Shown here piece after piece: positions 33,861 to 41,892 of a DNA stretch of 64,000 bases; the first letter of the stretch is position 1; each line of letters opens with the position of its first letter. The stretch lies in contig CAWDMW010000002.1 in assembly GCA_963803575.1 (NCBI GenBank), positions 1,550,001 through 1,614,000 on the forward strand, in the 5' to 3' direction. Below the pieces are notes generated by a model. It saw nothing but the letters and a program-made list of their open reading frames with translations. It was not told the origin of the DNA and searched no databases. Source of the DNA: CAWDMW01 sp963803575 (GTDB lineage: Bacteria > Pseudomonadota > Alphaproteobacteria > Rickettsiales > UBA998). A program made the position numbers and the translations under genes.

Positions 33861-36632
33861 TCAGCGGTCGTACGATGGGTAATGATCCTGCTCTTGCTGG
33901 TGTTGGCGCGATTGTTCTGTCGGTTTTGGATGTGCCTCTTTCACAAACTCATCGCGTAGTGTCACAAAGTCTTGCTGCGTCATTGGTTTTTCTGGTTTGC
34001 GCCGTTTTGTGATATGAGAGACATTATCAGGCGTGTCGCCATGCCTGTGCGGCGCCTGCATCCGCTGCTCAATTTCGTCTAGGGTCACTGTTTTATGCGG
34101 TTTGCCACGCAGACGTTGCCACGAGTCTTTAATACGCTGTGATAGTGACGGTTTTTTGTCGTTAACATGATTTTGCTCAAGCTGTTGATCAACAAAGTCC
34201 AGCGTAGAAAGAGTACCACCATCTTTGCCCAGCTTTGCGTAAAGCTGGTTCTGGTTTTTGAAATCGTCTTTACTAGCGTACAGTTTGACCCGCTGCTTAT
34301 GGCGCGACATGGCAACATATGTTGTGTGACGGTCAAAATGCGGCGTTGCCAGCACGTAAGTTTCATCCACTGTCATACCCTGTGATTTGTGCACCGTCGT
34401 GGCATAGCCAAGCTGGAGGTGGTTATATTCTTCGGTTGAGAACTTAACCATGTGACCATTATCAAGTTCAATATGAAACACGCCGTCATCAGCTTGCCGC
34501 AATGTGCCGAACGTGCCGTTCATCACGCCCAATTGCTTATCGTTCTTTCGGAACATGATGCGATCGCCAACAGCAAAGTGTGCTTTGTCCTGATATTCGA
34601 TGTCACCATCATTTATGGTAATGGTTGTTTTGATGCTATTGCATGACACTTTGCCCAGTTTCACCATTTCTGCTTTGATAAGGTCATTTAGTTCAGCAAC
34701 ATCCGCTTTTGTATATGCCAGCACAAGGCGGCTTTTATCTGGATCGGCGCAATAGGATTTTATCATATCTTTGACGAGTTGCGCCTGTGCAGCACTTCTG
34801 GATTTGGTACGCGTAATGCAGCCTTGTTTATCATAAGCATGTATCGCATCTGCTGTCTTGCCCTGAGATAGCTGCATGGTGGCTTCACGCTGCCAATGCG
34901 TTTTCTGCCGTCGCACTTCGGTAATTGTGGCTGAGTTATTGCGTTCTAATATGGTGCGGAAGGCTGCACCTGCTTCAATAGACTGCAATTGCTCAGGATC
35001 ACCCACCAGCACCAGCTTTGCGCCAGATTCTTGACAAAGCTGAATGATGTTGTTCATTTGTTTGGCACTGACCATGCCCGCCTCATCGACAATCAAGACA
35101 TCTTTATTGGTAAGCATAGTGCTTTGAATGAAGTTATGCTGCCTGACTGATAACGGCTTGCCGTCATTCTCATCCATCATCTTTTTGGCAATCTTAATGC
35201 GGTATTCTAATGAATGCAGCGTTGACGCATTCATGCCTATCTCTTTCAACCCTGCGGCGGCGATTCCCGATGGGGCGGCACCGCGCACGCGATAGCCTTG
35301 TGATTCATAGGCTTCCTTTGCGCCTGCCATAATCGTGGTTTTACCTGCACCAGCCACACCGACGACTAAAGAGAGTTGTTTATCCTGTGTCATATGTTTG
35401 AGCGTATTGATTTGTTCATCGCTCAGGCTGGCAGCGCAATTGGTTTCCGCTGATAATTTGGCATTCAGATTAAAAATAGCGCGGTGTGCTGCATGGTCAT
35501 CAACCTTATGAGATGATGTGTTTGCCAGCGTATTCCCCGTGTCACTCATATGCTGCTCTAAATCACGCATGGATTGTATTGTAAACACATCGTCACCATC
35601 ACGCTGCCCTAGCTTGATGAGCTGGTTTGATTGCATCATTTCCTGCACTAATGCTTTGCGTTTAGCAGCATTCTTGACCGACTTGTATAGAGTGCGCTCC
35701 ATCATCTTCGGCGTAAACGCCGCATGATAACGGGTCACAAGCTCTATCGCCTTTTCTGGCGTTACATCTGCCTTTCTAGGTTTAGTGGCTTTTGCAGCTT
35801 TCTGCTCTGGCTCGGTTTCATGTGTTTGCGTTTGTTTCTGCTTATCAGCCAACATCGCACGCACCTGATCCAGTGATGGCAAGGTGGCTTCATCACCAAG
35901 ACGAGCGCGGACGTCTTTGGTGTTAATGCCTTTTGCCAGCATTTTAGGAACAGAATAGATTTCGCCTCGCTCATCCATCGCAACGAAACGCCCCGTATCA
36001 CCTCGTGCAAGGTAATAGCCTTTTTCTGCCAGCGCATGTTCAAAAGTAGCGCGGCTATCAGACTGCTCCCATGCATCCTGAAAGTCGCGTTTAATATCAG
36101 CGGCGTTTTTACCAGCTCGCTGTGCTTGCTGATGTTCTGCAAAATTATAATTGGTAGGATCACGGTCTTGTCGGTTCTTCAAACCACTTGGCATTTCCCA
36201 ATTATGTTGAAGAAATAACTCTTTTGAAAGGCTGGTAAGCTTTTCACGATCATGTGACATCTGACGCGCTGTCATCGTCTTTAAATCAATGCGCGACCAC
36301 ACCACATGGCAATGCCTGCGCCCATTCTTCTCATGGAACACCACCGCCCGCGCTTGCCCTTGCAGATTGAGGCGCTGCTCTGCTTTCTCAATCGCATCCT
36401 CAAATTCAGCAACAGATATATCCGCATCCTTTGGTGGATTGAGTGACAGCGAATACATAAACTGACGGCATTTCGTGCCACGGCTAACGGCATAAACTTC
36501 ATTCAACGCGCCCATCAAGTCACGCGACACAAAGCCGCGCAGAGAATGAAGCTCTACGACCTCATTCTCTGCTTTCATTAAATGCAGTGCTAAATCTTTA
36601 GCACCGCCGCGTTGATTGCCATTCAGGATCAT
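33861..36632 (-). CDS. Relaxase fused to a RecD/TraI-like helicase
   Basis: 923 aa. The N-terminal relaxase (MobP/VirD2-like) has the metal-binding histidines His100, His107 and His109 in VFHEKNGRRHCHVVWSRID. It nicks oriT and stays bound to the 5' end. From about residue 420 a helicase follows: VVGVAGAGKTTIMAGAKEAY (Walker A), VLIVDEAGMVSAKQ (Walker B), LVGDPEQLQSIEAG and, late, LGYATTVHKSQGMTVDETYV. The C-terminus is basic and polar. The N-terminus is of the alphaproteobacterial type, starting MILNGNQRGGAKDLALHLM. It overlaps the MobC-like gene by 4 bp. Confidence 0.93.
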   Translation of the reverse strand: MILNGNQRGGAKDLALHLMKAENEVVELHSLRGFVSRDLMGALNEVYAVSRGTKCRQFMYSLSLNPPKDADISVAEFEDAIEKAEQRLNLQGQARAVVFHEKNGRRHCHVVWSRIDLKTMTARQMSHDREKLTSLSKELFLQHNWEMPSGLKNRQDRDPTNYNFAEHQQAQRAGKNAADIKRDFQDAWEQSDSRATFEHALAEKGYYLARGDTGRFVAMDERGEIYSVPKMLAKGINTKDVRARLGDEATLPSLDQVRAMLADKQKQTQTHETEPEQKAAKATKPRKADVTPEKAIELVTRYHAAFTPKMMERTLYKSVKNAAKRKALVQEMMQSNQLIKLGQRDGDDVFTIQSMRDLEQHMSDTGNTLANTSSHKVDDHAAHRAIFNLNAKLSAETNCAASLSDEQINTLKHMTQDKQLSLVVGVAGAGKTTIMAGAKEAYESQGYRVRGAAPSGIAAAGLKEIGMNASTLHSLEYRIKIAKKMMDENDGKPLSVRQHNFIQSTMLTNKDVLIVDEAGMVSAKQMNNIIQLCQESGAKLVLVGDPEQLQSIEAGAAFRTILERNNSATITEVRRQKTHWQREATMQLSQGKTADAIHAYDKQGCITRTKSRSAAQAQLVKDMIKSYCADPDKSRLVLAYTKADVAELNDLIKAEMVKLGKVSCNSIKTTITINDGDIEYQDKAHFAVGDRIMFRKNDKQLGVMNGTFGTLRQADDGVFHIELDNGHMVKFSTEEYNHLQLGYATTVHKSQGMTVDETYVLATPHFDRHTTYVAMSRHKQRVKLYASKDDFKNQNQLYAKLGKDGGTLSTLDFVDQQLEQNHVNDKKPSLSQRIKDSWQRLRGKPHKTVTLDEIEQRMQAPHRHGDTPDNVSHITKRRKPEKPMTQQDFVTLRDEFVKEAHPKPTEQSRQHQQEQDHYPSYDR

Positions 36633-37102
36633 GCCAGCGAGCCGCCCTGTGGTTTCACGTTCAGTGCCAAGATTAGCGCCATCTTGATCGTTTCAATATC
36701 CTCACAGGCAGAATCAATCTTATCTTCAATCTCAGGCGTCACATCCATAAGCCCCTGCGTTGCTGCTAAAGATAGCGCCAACATCGACGTTGCGAGTTCA
36801 GATTGACCGAACATACCAAGCAATCGCGCAAGCTCTACCGTATCAACAGCAGGTTCTTTTTGCTTTTTACGGTAACGCTGCGGACGCAATGCTTCCATGT
36901 TGCCAAATAGCTTTTGGCGCACGTATGCGCTCATTGCTGTTGATCCTGCTTCTTGTGAAAGCTTATCTTTTTCTTCTTGTGTTATGCGCACGGAAAGACG
37001 AATGGACTGTGCCGATTTTTCATTTTGATGCTTTTTACGATCATCTACGGCATCTTTAAAATTGCTCTTTAGTGATGAAAATAATGGAGGAATCTGGCTC
37101 AT
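36629..37102 (-). CDS. mobC: MobC-like relaxosome accessory protein
   Basis: 157 aa. The central segment SIRLSVRITQEEKDKLSQEAG, then MSAYVRQKLFG, is the ribbon-helix-helix of plasmid mobilization proteins. The C-terminal half is helical. Its stop overlaps the relaxase ATG. It should bind near oriT and help the relaxase. Its own ATG overlaps the stop of a 39-codon frame upstream. Confidence 0.82.
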   Translation of the reverse strand: MSQIPPLFSSLKSNFKDAVDDRKKHQNEKSAQSIRLSVRITQEEKDKLSQEAGSTAMSAYVRQKLFGNMEALRPQRYRKKQKEPAVDTVELARLLGMFGQSELATSMLALSLAATQGLMDVTPEIEDKIDSACEDIETIKMALILALNVKPQGGSLA

Positions 37103-37218
37103 AGTTCCATCTCCTCAATCTTATCAAATATAGTGTGATCAAGTGGCTTGAGTTGCGTCTCCCAATCTGCTAATTCTTTGAAATAGGCGTTTAAATCGAC
37201 TCCCTCCGTCTCCGCCAT
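37099..37218 (-). CDS. Small acidic protein upstream of mobC
   Basis: A 39-aa frame (MAETEGVDLNAYFKELADWE...) that ends in an ATGA overlap with mobC. The overlap and acidic composition make a coupled leader gene plausible. No strong ribosome binding site is seen before its ATG. Confidence 0.45.
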   Translation of the reverse strand: MAETEGVDLNAYFKELADWETQLKPLDHTIFDKIEEMEL

Positions 37219-37360
37219 TAGAAACAGAAAACTCCATCTATGGATGGTGGTGCAACAAAAATAGCTTCGGTTTTCAAAGACTCTAAGGGTATGTAACCAG
37301 TACTAGAGAGTTTGAAAAAGGTTCGAAATTTTGTGTCTTTTCCTCTCTATAGACAGATTC

Positions 37361-37428
37361 TCCTATAAATCCTGCTTTGCAAAAATCCTCTAAAGTACGG
37401 GAAATGCTTGGGCTTGAAAGCCGTACTT
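37361..37428. other. Candidate oriT
   Basis: ATCCTGC (37369-37375) matches the YATCCTGY-like nic core of MOBP relaxases such as RP4. It is followed by an inverted repeat AAGTACGG (37393-37400) and CCGTACTT (37421-37428). It lies about 150 bp upstream of the relaxosome genes, where oriT is expected. The match is short, so this is tentative. Confidence 0.4.
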
Positions 37429-37449
37429 CGTTTTTCGCGGTACGGGATG

Positions 37450-37605
37450 CTAACCGTTTCCTGAGCCATCTCCGTTACCTGCTCCAGCTCCAGACCCAAA
37501 GCCAAATCCAGAACCGTCACCCAATCCTGATTCTAAATCCACATCTTCAAGTTTTAGACCAGAACGAATCATGTATTCATCTAACGTCCCGAGTGTATCG
37601 TGTAT
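37450..37605 (-). pseudogene. Remnant frame ending in a glycine-rich tail
   Basis: Open for 51 codons: HDTLGTLDEYMIRSGLKLED, then a tail of Gly/Asp/Asn/Ser repeats, ending at TAG 37450-37452. The tail matches the insertion in the DUF4143 ATPase at 30.8 kb. I do not recognise the N-terminal part. Bases 37606-37842 show nothing clear. Confidence 0.35.
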
Positions 37606-37842
37606 CTATGCAATATTGAGCGATATGTAGGCGCAATTTTGCATAGATAATCTTACAACTACGATGCGATATGCCAGTCAGTTGAAACGCTTCATACGCA
37701 TTTAAGTCCATGGCAAAACACTTCAATAACTGCCTGAATTTAGCTTCCGAAATATGTGAACGGCGATAATACCTTGTTCTTACGTTGTTTCATAGTGACT
37801 TAGCATAACCTATAGTTAGCTAAAGTTCACCAGACCCATTAG

Positions 37843-38373
37843 AAATACGCGGTCACACAGATTGCCAAAATACTGAGGGAGGATTATAAAGGGTCTGGGT
37901 CAGCTATAAAGTGGATCGCACGTCATACAGGGGCATCAGAGCATGCCGTTCGGAATTGGTATGACGCCGCCAGAGAGCCGAGTATAGAGAACTTTATTTC
38001 TCTGACCAAAGCATCGCCAAGACTGATTGAATGGTTCTTGGGTCAGGTTGGGCGGGAAGATCTAACGCAGCTGATACAAAAACAAAACCAAGCTGCGGAG
38101 TCCCGCCCAATTCAACGTGATCTGGATATATCCAATCTCATTTTTGAGACGGAGGGCTCGTGCGATTTGCTGGTAAAATAGCAGAAACTGACGCTTCGTC
38201 AGCTATGGTTTTACACTCAGATCAAAGACGGTCGTAAATTATGTGCCAAGGATTTGGTTCTGGTTTTTAGTGTCAGTCGCGCAACGGCATATCGAGATAT
38301 TGATGAGCTGGTCAAGATGAGCTTATTATGCCGTGTTGGTCAGGGTAAATATGAGTATTACTCCGTCTTGTAA
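37843..38373 (+). pseudogene. Helix-turn-helix regulator, start lost and amber-interrupted
   Basis: The open frame encodes KYAVTQIAKILREDYKGSGS and continues AIKWIARHTGASEHAVRNWY, a DNA-binding domain of a kind common in mobile elements. It runs to TAG at 38179-38181 and resumes in the same frame as QKLTLRQLWFYTQI...SRATAYRDIDELVK (a winged-helix-like part) to TAA 38371-38373. No ATG or GTG exists before the domain, and the preceding codon is TAG. It therefore looks like a decayed two-domain regulator. The function of the intact form is unknown. Confidence 0.6.
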
Positions 38374-38383
38374 TCCTCAGTTA

Positions 38384-38482
38384 GCGGTGAATAGCTCGCT
38401 TAATCACCGCATCATGTGCGGTGATATATCTTGACCTTGCGGTGAATAGTGCCTATAATCACCTTAAATAATGCGGTGATTA
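38384..38482 (+). promoter_or_regulatory. fic promoter within an operator-like repeat cluster
   Basis: TTGACC (38431-38436) and TATAAT (38454-38459), spacing 17. Around them GCGGTGAATAG occurs at 38384 and 38439, GCGGTGATTA at 38473, and a palindrome TCACCGCA/TGCGGTGA spans 38404-38424. The array suggests cooperative repressor binding. Confidence 0.6.
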
Positions 38483-38484
38483 AT

Positions 38485-39594
38485 ATGTGGATTCATGAAC
38501 ATCAAAACTGGCCAGACTTTACATGGGATGCAGAGGCACTCGCATCTAAGCTGGCTGATATACGCTAAGCCCAAGGTCATTTGCTGGGGCGCATGGAGGG
38601 GCTTGGCTTTGAACTTAAGCGTGAGGCTTCCCTTAGCACACTCACCAATGATGTCGTGAAATCTTCGGCCATTGAAGGTGAAAACCTGAACCCGGAAGAA
38701 GTGCGCTCATCCATTGCGCGTAGGCTCGGAATTGATATTGCCGGGCTTATCCCTGCGAGCCGTGACGTTGAAGGTATCGTAGAAATGATGCTGGATGCCA
38801 CGCAACAATTCTCGAAGCCGCTAGCAAAGGATCGCCTGCTTGATTGGCATGCGGCATTATTCCCTACGGGACGTAGCGGCATGCATAAAATTACCGTTGG
38901 AGGTTGGAGAACTATTGAAGCTGGCCCCATGCAGGTTGTTTCCGGTCCTATTGGTAAAGAAAAAGTTCATTTTGAGGCTCCTGCTGCGGAGCGTTTAGAT
39001 AAGGAAATGGAAGCGTTTCTTGCGTGGATAGCAGGCGAAGATGATACTGATCCTGTCATAAGAGCAGGCATCGCCCATTTGTGGTTCGTAACGATCCACC
39101 CGTTTGAAGATGGCAATGGACGTATTGCCAGAGCTATTGGTGATATGGCGCTTGCTCGTGCTGATGGTACGCCAGACCGTTTTTATAGTCTGTCATCCCA
39201 AATTGAGGCAGAGCGCAAACAGTATTACGATCAGCTTGAAACGCAACAACGTGCAACACCTGATATCACAAACTGGCTGTCATGGTTTTTGGATTGCCTT
39301 GGCCGAGCTATCAGCAATGATGAAACCACGCTTGGCAATGTTATGTTTAAGGCACATCTATGGTATACGATCAATCAAAAGCCTGTGAATGACCGCCAGC
39401 GCTTGATTATCAACCGCATGCTTGAAGATGGTTTTGAGGGCTTTATGAATACCTCCAAATACGCCAAGCTGTCCAAGTGCTCAAATGATACGGCGCTTCG
39501 TGACATTCAAGAGCTGAAGGAACGTGGCATCTTCATTCAGAACCCCGGTGGTGGTCGTAGCACCAGTTATAGGTTGCCAGACCGTGAAGAATAA
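38485..39594 (+). pseudogene. Fic-domain protein (DUF4172-Fic-wHTH), ochre-interrupted
   Basis: The frame starts MWIHEHQNWPDFTWDAEALA, the typical N-terminus of DUF4172 Fic proteins. It meets TAA at 38566-38568 after 27 codons and continues in the same frame as AQGHLLGRMEGLGFELKREA. Relatives have Gln at or next to this position, so CAA to TAA is likely. Downstream everything is intact: SSAIEGE (an inhibitory-type motif), the catalytic HPFEDGNGRIARA that transfers AMP, and a C-terminal winged helix (KYAKLSKCSNDTALRDIQEL). A restart at TTG 38581 or ATG 38593 could still give a nearly complete protein, so function is uncertain. Confidence 0.82.
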
Positions 39595-39922
39595 TGTGTT
39601 TCCAATGAATCCCAAACAGGGATTCGAACTCGCGATTGGTACTGTACTTTCATCATTATAATTGAAAGAATACCAAGAGCGGAAATCCAGTAAGCACAGG
39701 GTGTTGCAACATAAAACTTGCTTTTCGTTGTTTTCAGGGCGATTATTTGTTGCAACTCTATGCTAAGTGTAGGGGATTCGAACTCAAAGGGGTTCAATAC
39801 ACCGCCATAAACATTTCTAACTATTTGAAATTTATAGATAAAAATAATTTTTATAAATTCAACCTACATTTCAACCCACATATAAAAGCGTGCTTGTGCG
39901 TAAGTTTTTATTTTATCAAGCG
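39595..39922. other. Gap with two tRNA-T-loop-like sequences
   Basis: No gene is visible. GGGATTCGAACTC (39619-39631) and GGGGATTCGAACTC (39772-39785) are reverse complements of a tRNA T-loop, but the flanks do not pair as T-stems. They may be leftover attachment sites; the first also forms GAATCCC-AAACA-GGGATTC (39607-39625). The right end of the integrated element may lie here. Confidence 0.35.
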
Positions 39923-41173
39923 TTATGAAAACACCTTTTCCAAAGATTCTTCCCATTTATCTTCATAGACAAGATTGAAAGAAACATCTCCGTATAACGT
40001 AGCTACCTTAAAATCTCCCATTACTTTGGGTTTAGTGTGGCTTAGGGCTTCAAATACCTTTTGTTTATATTCACTGTCAGGATTATCGAGTTGATTGCCT
40101 TTTGTTTCTATAAAGTGATAATCACCATCATTGTTCAGAATCAGAAAGTCAGGATATATTTTTCCTTTCTTCCACCCCTCAACAGCATATGCTGTGCCGC
40201 GCACACCTAAACGATGCCACCACTTAACAGCCTCTTGTCTGTTGACATAGCCAGCAACATTTTCCTCTAAACCATTAAAGTTGCTTTTATAATGTGGCTC
40301 AAAAAGGCTTTTCTCCCAGCCAATCACTTCGGCTTCACTATCATCACGCAATATATTTATCTTGTCTGGCATGTGCCAATTATAGCGCTCAAACGGTGAT
40401 GCCAGTAATTGCAGCATAATATGCCCATCCTGCAACTTGCGCTTAAAGAGTGCCTCTGACTCTTGCAGCACCCATTCAAATGCGTGCTGCTTAATACGAT
40501 AGACAATGTCACCAGTTGCTGCAGCAATCTGTTCGTCTGTCTTATCGGCGGCCTTTAATTGTGTAATCGCTTCACCTAGCACGCGCCGTGCTTCAAAAGG
40601 ATTAGGAATTTTATCCGTAAGTTGGCTGGTCATGAGTGAAAAATTACATTCACCTTCATAATGACGTGAAATATGCTCATGCGACATTAAAGACAATTCT
40701 CCCTGTGCATCGTCTTGGCTGTAATCCAGCAACGCCACATCACTCCCTATAACGGTTTTATCGGTAATAGTAATGTCTTTTGGATGATAAGCACTCCAAT
40801 CAATGTGACTTAGTGACTTAATATGTCACGATAATAATCAAATGCTTTTGGTTCGCTTGTGCCATCCAACGCAGTAAGGCTAGGCAAGAATATCTTATGC
40901 TCATATCCAGCTCTGCGCTTGGCTTTCGCGGATATTCTACTAGTTAATTTTTCACTAGATGCAGCCTGTACGTGACTTGCCACATCTCCCATGCCTTCTT
41001 CTTCCAGCCCTTTTTTAATATTATCAACGGCATTTGAAACATCTTGCTCACTGCAAAATACATATGACTGATTAAGTGATGCAAGTGACGTTTCCTGCCC
41101 ATATGGCTGACGCAATACACGCCCTGTATATTGCGTTAGCGCATCCAGACTTTTCTTGGGTGTAAGAATCGTG
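39923..41173 (-). pseudogene. res: Type III restriction enzyme res subunit, 5'-truncated and frameshifted
   Basis: The frame enters from the IS junction (LTILTPKKSLDALTQYTGRV, then LRQPYG: helicase motif VI). It continues through YEHKIFLPSLTALDG to a stop at 40810-40812. After an 8-bp tandem duplication (GTGACTTA at 40805-40812 and 40813-40820) it resumes as HIDWSAYHPKDITITDKTVI and runs to 39923. The C-terminal nuclease motif is present (YPDFLILNNDGDYHFIETKG). Removing one duplicate restores the frame exactly. All helicase motifs before VI are lost at the IS-bearing block. No mod gene is nearby. It must be inactive. Confidence 0.82.
40805..40820. repeat. 8-bp tandem duplication that shifts the res frame
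   Basis: GTGACTTA occurs twice in direct tandem. Deleting one copy joins the two res frames as DILSHIDWSAYHPKD. Confidence 0.85.
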
Positions 41174-41835
41174 AGTACAGGGCGTTGTTCGTGGCAGGAA
41201 AATCATCACAATCCTGCCGGATATGATGCAGCCATGCCCACGGGATAAGGTAAACCGCAAGTTTGTGGCAACACGACCAAACCAGCTATGGGTATCAGAC
41301 TTCACCTATGTCTCAACATGGCAGGGCATGGTCTATGTGGCGTTCATCATTGATGTGTTTGCCCGCAGGATAGTAGGATGGCGTGTGTCTCTACCTCAAT
41401 GACAACCGCGTTCGTGCTGGATGCACTGAATCAAGCCATTGCAACCCGCTTGCCCGATGATACACTCATTCATCATTCTGACCGTGGTAGTCAGTATCTC
41501 TCTATCACTTACACTGAACGGCTGGTTGAAGCAGGCATTGAAGCCTCTGTTGGCAGTGTCGGTGACAGCTATGACAACGCCATGGCAGAATCTATCATCG
41601 GACTGTTCAAAACAGAGGTCATTAAGCACAAAGCACCATGGAAAACGGCACAGTCTATCGAATGGGAAACGCTAAAATGGGTGCATTGGTACAACCAAAA
41701 ACGCATCATGCAACCACTCGGATATATCACTCCTAACGAAAAAGAGGAATCGTACTATGAAAACTTAGACCAATCAGTTATAAAGGCAGCGTAACTTTCT
41801 AACAAAAACCTCTCCGGTATACTCGGGGCAGTTCA
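41174..41835 (+). mobile_element. 5'-truncated IS3-family copy
   Basis: Identical to the last 662 bp of the element at 55848-57173, including the right inverted repeat and the same CT duplication that breaks orfB near 41393. It encodes the C-terminal part of the DDE transposase (HHSDRGSQY, then SVGSVGDSYDNAMAESIIGL; frame 41378-41794). The left end is missing: it joins directly to the res remnant. It was probably copied here together with the flanking RTX 3' end rather than inserted by transposition. Confidence 0.85.
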
Positions 41836-41864
41836 GTTTGTACCGCCCCGGTTTTACCGGAGAG
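41810..41864. repeat. Imperfect inverted repeat at the IS right end
   Basis: Arms 41810-41829 and 41845-41864 (CTCTCCGGTA..CGGGGC against GCCCCG..TACCGGAGAG). The right arm resembles a second, degenerate IS end. The same structure is at 57148-57202. It could stop transcription between the convergent IS and RTX genes, although no T-run follows. Confidence 0.6.
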
Positions 41865-41892
41865 TAACATACTTTGCCGCGTTGTTGTTTAC

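Noticed and set aside
37377..37619. 80-codon plus-strand frame
   Set aside because: Antisense to the glycine-rich remnant and overlapping the inverted repeat of the oriT candidate.
26232..38373. TAG read as a sense codon in this organism
   Set aside because: Several intact genes here end in TAG (RTX protein D, the ankyrin gene, the gene at 12647-13246), so global reassignment is unlikely; isolated nonsense mutations fit better.
39619..39785. tRNA genes suggested by GGTTCGAATCC-like sequences
   Set aside because: The bases around the T-loop-like cores do not form a T-stem and no acceptor or anticodon stems are present.
7464..39785. A complete self-transmissible conjugative element
   Set aside because: Only a relaxase, MobC-like protein and coupling protein are present; no VirB4 or other mating-pore gene is visible, so mobilizable is the most that can be said.
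41174..41835. Independent second IS insertion
   Set aside because: It lacks the left end and shares both the orfB frameshift and the RTX-side flank with the full copy, so duplication of a block explains it better.
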